Shown here one piece after another: positions 61,422 through 64,000 of a stretch of 64,000 nucleotides of DNA (the first letter of the stretch is position 1; each line of letters starts with the position of its first letter). The position numbers and the translations under genes were made by a program. The notes beneath the pieces are model-generated. The model was given only the letters and a program-made list of their open reading frames with translations. It did not search any database and had not been told where the DNA came from. The DNA is from Acanthaster planci. Lineage: Eukaryota; Echinodermata; Asteroidea; Valvatida; Acanthasteridae. The stretch covers positions 274,053 to 338,052 of the forward strand of contig NW_019091563.1 of NCBI RefSeq assembly GCF_001949145.1, written 5' to 3'.

Positions 61422-62679
61422 TTATTCATCGATGTACCCATAACAGTCGTCTTTATATGCGACCTGCTTAAAGGAAATCATTTACCTTGGGACCGTCAAG
61501 ACCTAAGGAAGGGACGCCATCCGCCCCCCCCCCTTTGGAGCTCAATACAATTGGTCTTTTCAGTCTTGTAGGAAATTTCCGTGGCAACACGTTTTTATTC
61601 TTCCGACCAAATAGTAAACATGATAGGGGATCATTTACCAAGAGTGGGAGTCTGTAAGAAAACAATAATACGAGAGGGCATTGCTCTATCTCATTATAAT
61701 GCTTTTGGCATGTTTCCCATGGGTGATACTTACTTGAACTTGTAGCAATACACATAAGATTCATTGATGCAAAGTACTTATATCAAACAGAAAAAAAATA
61801 TGTAAACTTATAAAACTTGTAGAGTATAGCAATAGGCAAGAGAAGCAACGATTGGCGAATTTAAAAATAGAATTTGCCGCTGATGATTACTTTTGCATGG
61901 CTTCAGATGGCAAGCATTGTGCACGCAGTCTTTTCTTCTCTTCTCTCAGAACAGACGGATTTGCACACATATCGGTCTTGCCATGAAACCGAAACGGCGG
62001 GTTACCAGACTATCTGTCTCCGTAGTGGCTTGTTATGATAGCGGCTGAAGTGGCCGCAACATCATCGACTCCGGCAAGATTAAGGAATTAGATTGCCAGT
62101 TCTTAGGGGCGTAGTTTAGTCGGGTGCTTGAGAGTCCAGGCGTGCAAGAGAATTTTTTTTTTTTAGATCTAGCCACTCTTGAAGAGCATACCGTGGTTGG
62201 ATCTCTCTCCACCCACTGGGCCAACAGCGCTGTATTCATGATTTATGCAATCTGGGGGTATTGTTTATTCACTTGAAGGAGTCGTGAAGGCTTTTGGCAA
62301 CTTGTGACGGCAATTTTCAGGGCTTAGGGTTTCACACTTGAAGTGCCAAACCTGATTATTTGAGTCTGGAATCATGTCTTCGACAGAGCAAACGATGAGA
62401 GATTATGCATTCATTATCAGTTATCATCGATACCCATCAGACAAGTCTCAGTGCCGTGGTAACTCGACAGTGTTGAAAGTGCTGAATTCAAGCAAGTTTA
62501 ACAAAAGTGATATACAGAATGTGTAAACAATGACAACAAAGCAATAAACAAAACAAAAGAAAACAGCAAACCATCCTTTAGTGACCAATTTATAAAATGT
62601 ACTTGACTAAGAATTTGCCTCTAGTCGGCTTTTCATCTCATTCAGAGCTAATTTGAGACGCAACCTTTTTGATTATAAA

Positions 62680-62800
62680 GGCTGGTTCATTCTTGGAGCA
62701 AAAACGAACACAAACGCGAACTTGTGACGTCAGATCAGATATTCCGAAAGTTTGCTGCAAATCTTGCGTGACCTGTTATCGCCTGTAGTATGAATCGGCC
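62680..62800. mobile_element. Short MITE with GGCTGGTTCAT / GCGAAC ends
   Basis: The left end GGCTGGTTCATTCTTGGAGC and the right end (minus strand GGCCGATTCATACTACAGGC) are inverted partners. The left end continues ACGAACACAAACGCGAACTTGTGACGTCA, the same order as at 11714. A second right-end-like sequence, GCAAATGAATCGGTC, near 62965-62980 suggests a longer or overlapping copy. Confidence 0.6.
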
Positions 62801-63021
62801 TTCACATGTAAGAACAAACTGCACTGGTAACCCGTGATTCATTTAATGTCACCATTCATAATCCCTAGCCGGTTCATATTACTAAAACGAAGCGACTTCG
62901 GCGTCACGAAAACTTTGCTGTGATATTCTCTGCAAAGTGTGTTCAACTTTGTGAATTTGCAGTGCAAATGAATCGGTCTTTCGGACAGTTTCACTAAGCG
63001 TCACATAAGTATGAAATAACA

Positions 63022-63255
63022 TTTGATACCATACTTAAAAAAAGCAAATGTCCACATTTGAAGATCTTGAAATCTATGATAACGAAAACTTTGTAAATTT
63101 TGTTAAATTGAGAAAAAAATATATGGAAACACAATTATATTTGATACCGTACTTAAAAAAGCAAATGTCCACATTTGAAGATCTTGAAATCTATGATAAC
63201 GAAAACTTTGTAAATTTTGTTAAATTGAGAAAAAATATATGGAAACACAATTATA
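63022..63255. repeat. Recent tandem duplication, unit 116-118 bp
   Basis: Unit 1 (63022-63139, 118 bp) and unit 2 (63140-63255, 116 bp) differ by one substitution (ACCAT/ACCGT) and two single-base changes in A-runs. The duplication is therefore young. One open frame (63048-63338) crosses both copies, so a 23-residue peptide beginning MSTFEDLEIYDNENF is repeated 39 codons apart. No family is recognised and the frame may be chance. Confidence 0.95.
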
Positions 63256-64000
63256 CCAAATTCAGTGAAAGTGAAAGCGTTCAATTAGGAAGATTTCCTA
63301 TTTTGAAGTGTACTTCACTTATTCCTTTAAAATATTAGAAATATTGGAAACACTGAAAGCGGAAAATACTGAATATTGGAAATATTGAAAGTTCTTTTGG
63401 CATTGATTTGACAATAAACTGCGGTCTTGCACGTTTCAAACTAATTATCACGTCCGTGTGCTGAGATCAATACCAAGGTAACCATTGTGTCACTTCCTAG
63501 GCGCAAATTTAGGGAATATCCAAAGAATGTTCCTCTAAATATATGCCATCTAACCGTACTGGTCTTGCACAAAGAGTGATTGATACGAAATGCCTCTAAT
63601 TTGGTCCGGTGAGAGAAACACTATAAAGTGTATGGTTCTTGAGTCAACACCCAGATTGAGTTATAGGCGGTCATAATGGAATTAGGCTAAACTGCAAATC
63701 AGAACTGACTGCTGCTAGGAGGCCATGGTTCGCCCAAGAAGATGGAATAGGGTAAAGAAGAGAGGGAAAGCGTGCTGGGGCGGAACAGTGGAAGTGTGTT
63801 TAATTTGTAAGTTTAGATTTTAATGTCGTCGATACTTGACGCGATTTCCGTTTAGCGTGGCGCGAGCGCAAAGAGAGAAAGCGAGACAACGGCGGGTAGC
63901 GGGATCCGGAGTACCCACTGTCCTGAAGGAGCGAAGTACCCGTATCACGCCTGGCTGCGACGAGCGCTGTATTTGACATCTTCCATTAGGATAATAACTT
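63256..64000. other. Non-coding interval, no gene recognised
   Basis: About 63338-63392 contains repeats of ATATTGGAAA/AATATTGAAAG. From about 63840 the sequence becomes richer in CpG, and the window ends inside that patch. No gene can be supported. Confidence 0.5.

Noticed and set aside
62150-62235. Possible tRNA or SINE head on the minus strand (TTGGCCCAGTGGG, A-box-like)
   Set aside because: There is no B box at the right distance and no body shared with other copies in the window.
63022-63255. CRISPR-like repeat array
   Set aside because: Only two long contiguous units without spacers, in a eukaryotic genome; it is a simple tandem duplication.

Overview
This is a 64 kb piece of a eukaryotic, metazoan genome. 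It is AT-rich, gene-poor and full of short transposon relics, with one intron-containing homeobox gene. The gene's sequence, a Mag/SURL-like Ty3/Gypsy retroelement, a tRNA-derived SINE family, many small inverted-repeat transposons, and an excess of the palindromes TAGGCCTA and TACATGTA suggest a marine invertebrate, perhaps a non-vertebrate deuterostome (hemichordate, echinoderm or cephalochordate). The species cannot be fixed from the window. A 441-base run of N (54361-54801) marks a scaffold gap.

Layout. 1-3375: the 5' part of a decayed Ty3/Gypsy element on the minus strand (LTR, tRNA-Leu-type primer site, Gag-protease, RT, RNase H, start of integrase). It carries two in-frame stops, two frameshifts, an RT deletion and lost catalytic aspartates. 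3.4-13 kb: no recognisable gene, with small repeats, a SINE and a MITE-like fragment. 13.1-16.4 kb: a nested structure in which two inverted arms rich in CGTCG flank a 1.8 kb hAT-like non-autonomous element. 16.4-38 kb: mostly unique non-coding DNA with a degenerate tandem array (about 19.8-20.6 kb), a second CGTCG-rich inverted-repeat element (30.3-31.3 kb) and a small MITE (37.5 kb).

38389-43392 (+): a complete four-exon gene for a Dmbx-type PRD-class homeodomain protein. The predicted protein is 446 aa, with a conserved N-terminal box, a K50 homeodomain split by an intron at homeodomain positions 46/47, a long acidic linker and a C-terminal OAR-like peptide. It is the only protein-coding host gene that can be supported. 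Its product should be a nuclear DNA-binding regulator; the family is known from anterior brain patterning in chordates.

44-64 kb: non-coding DNA with paired dispersed repeats (47.6/48.1 kb inverted; 50.9/59.8 kb direct), a second SINE copy, several MITE-like pieces, simple repeats, a CpG-rich segment near 60.6-61.1 kb, and a very recent 116-118 bp tandem duplication at 63.0-63.3 kb.

The large non-coding flanks around one developmental homeobox gene are what a gene-desert regulatory landscape looks like, but no enhancer can be shown from one sequence. No new enzymatic or defence system is visible. The most unusual material is the transposon architecture. All repeat boundaries and identities were judged by eye.
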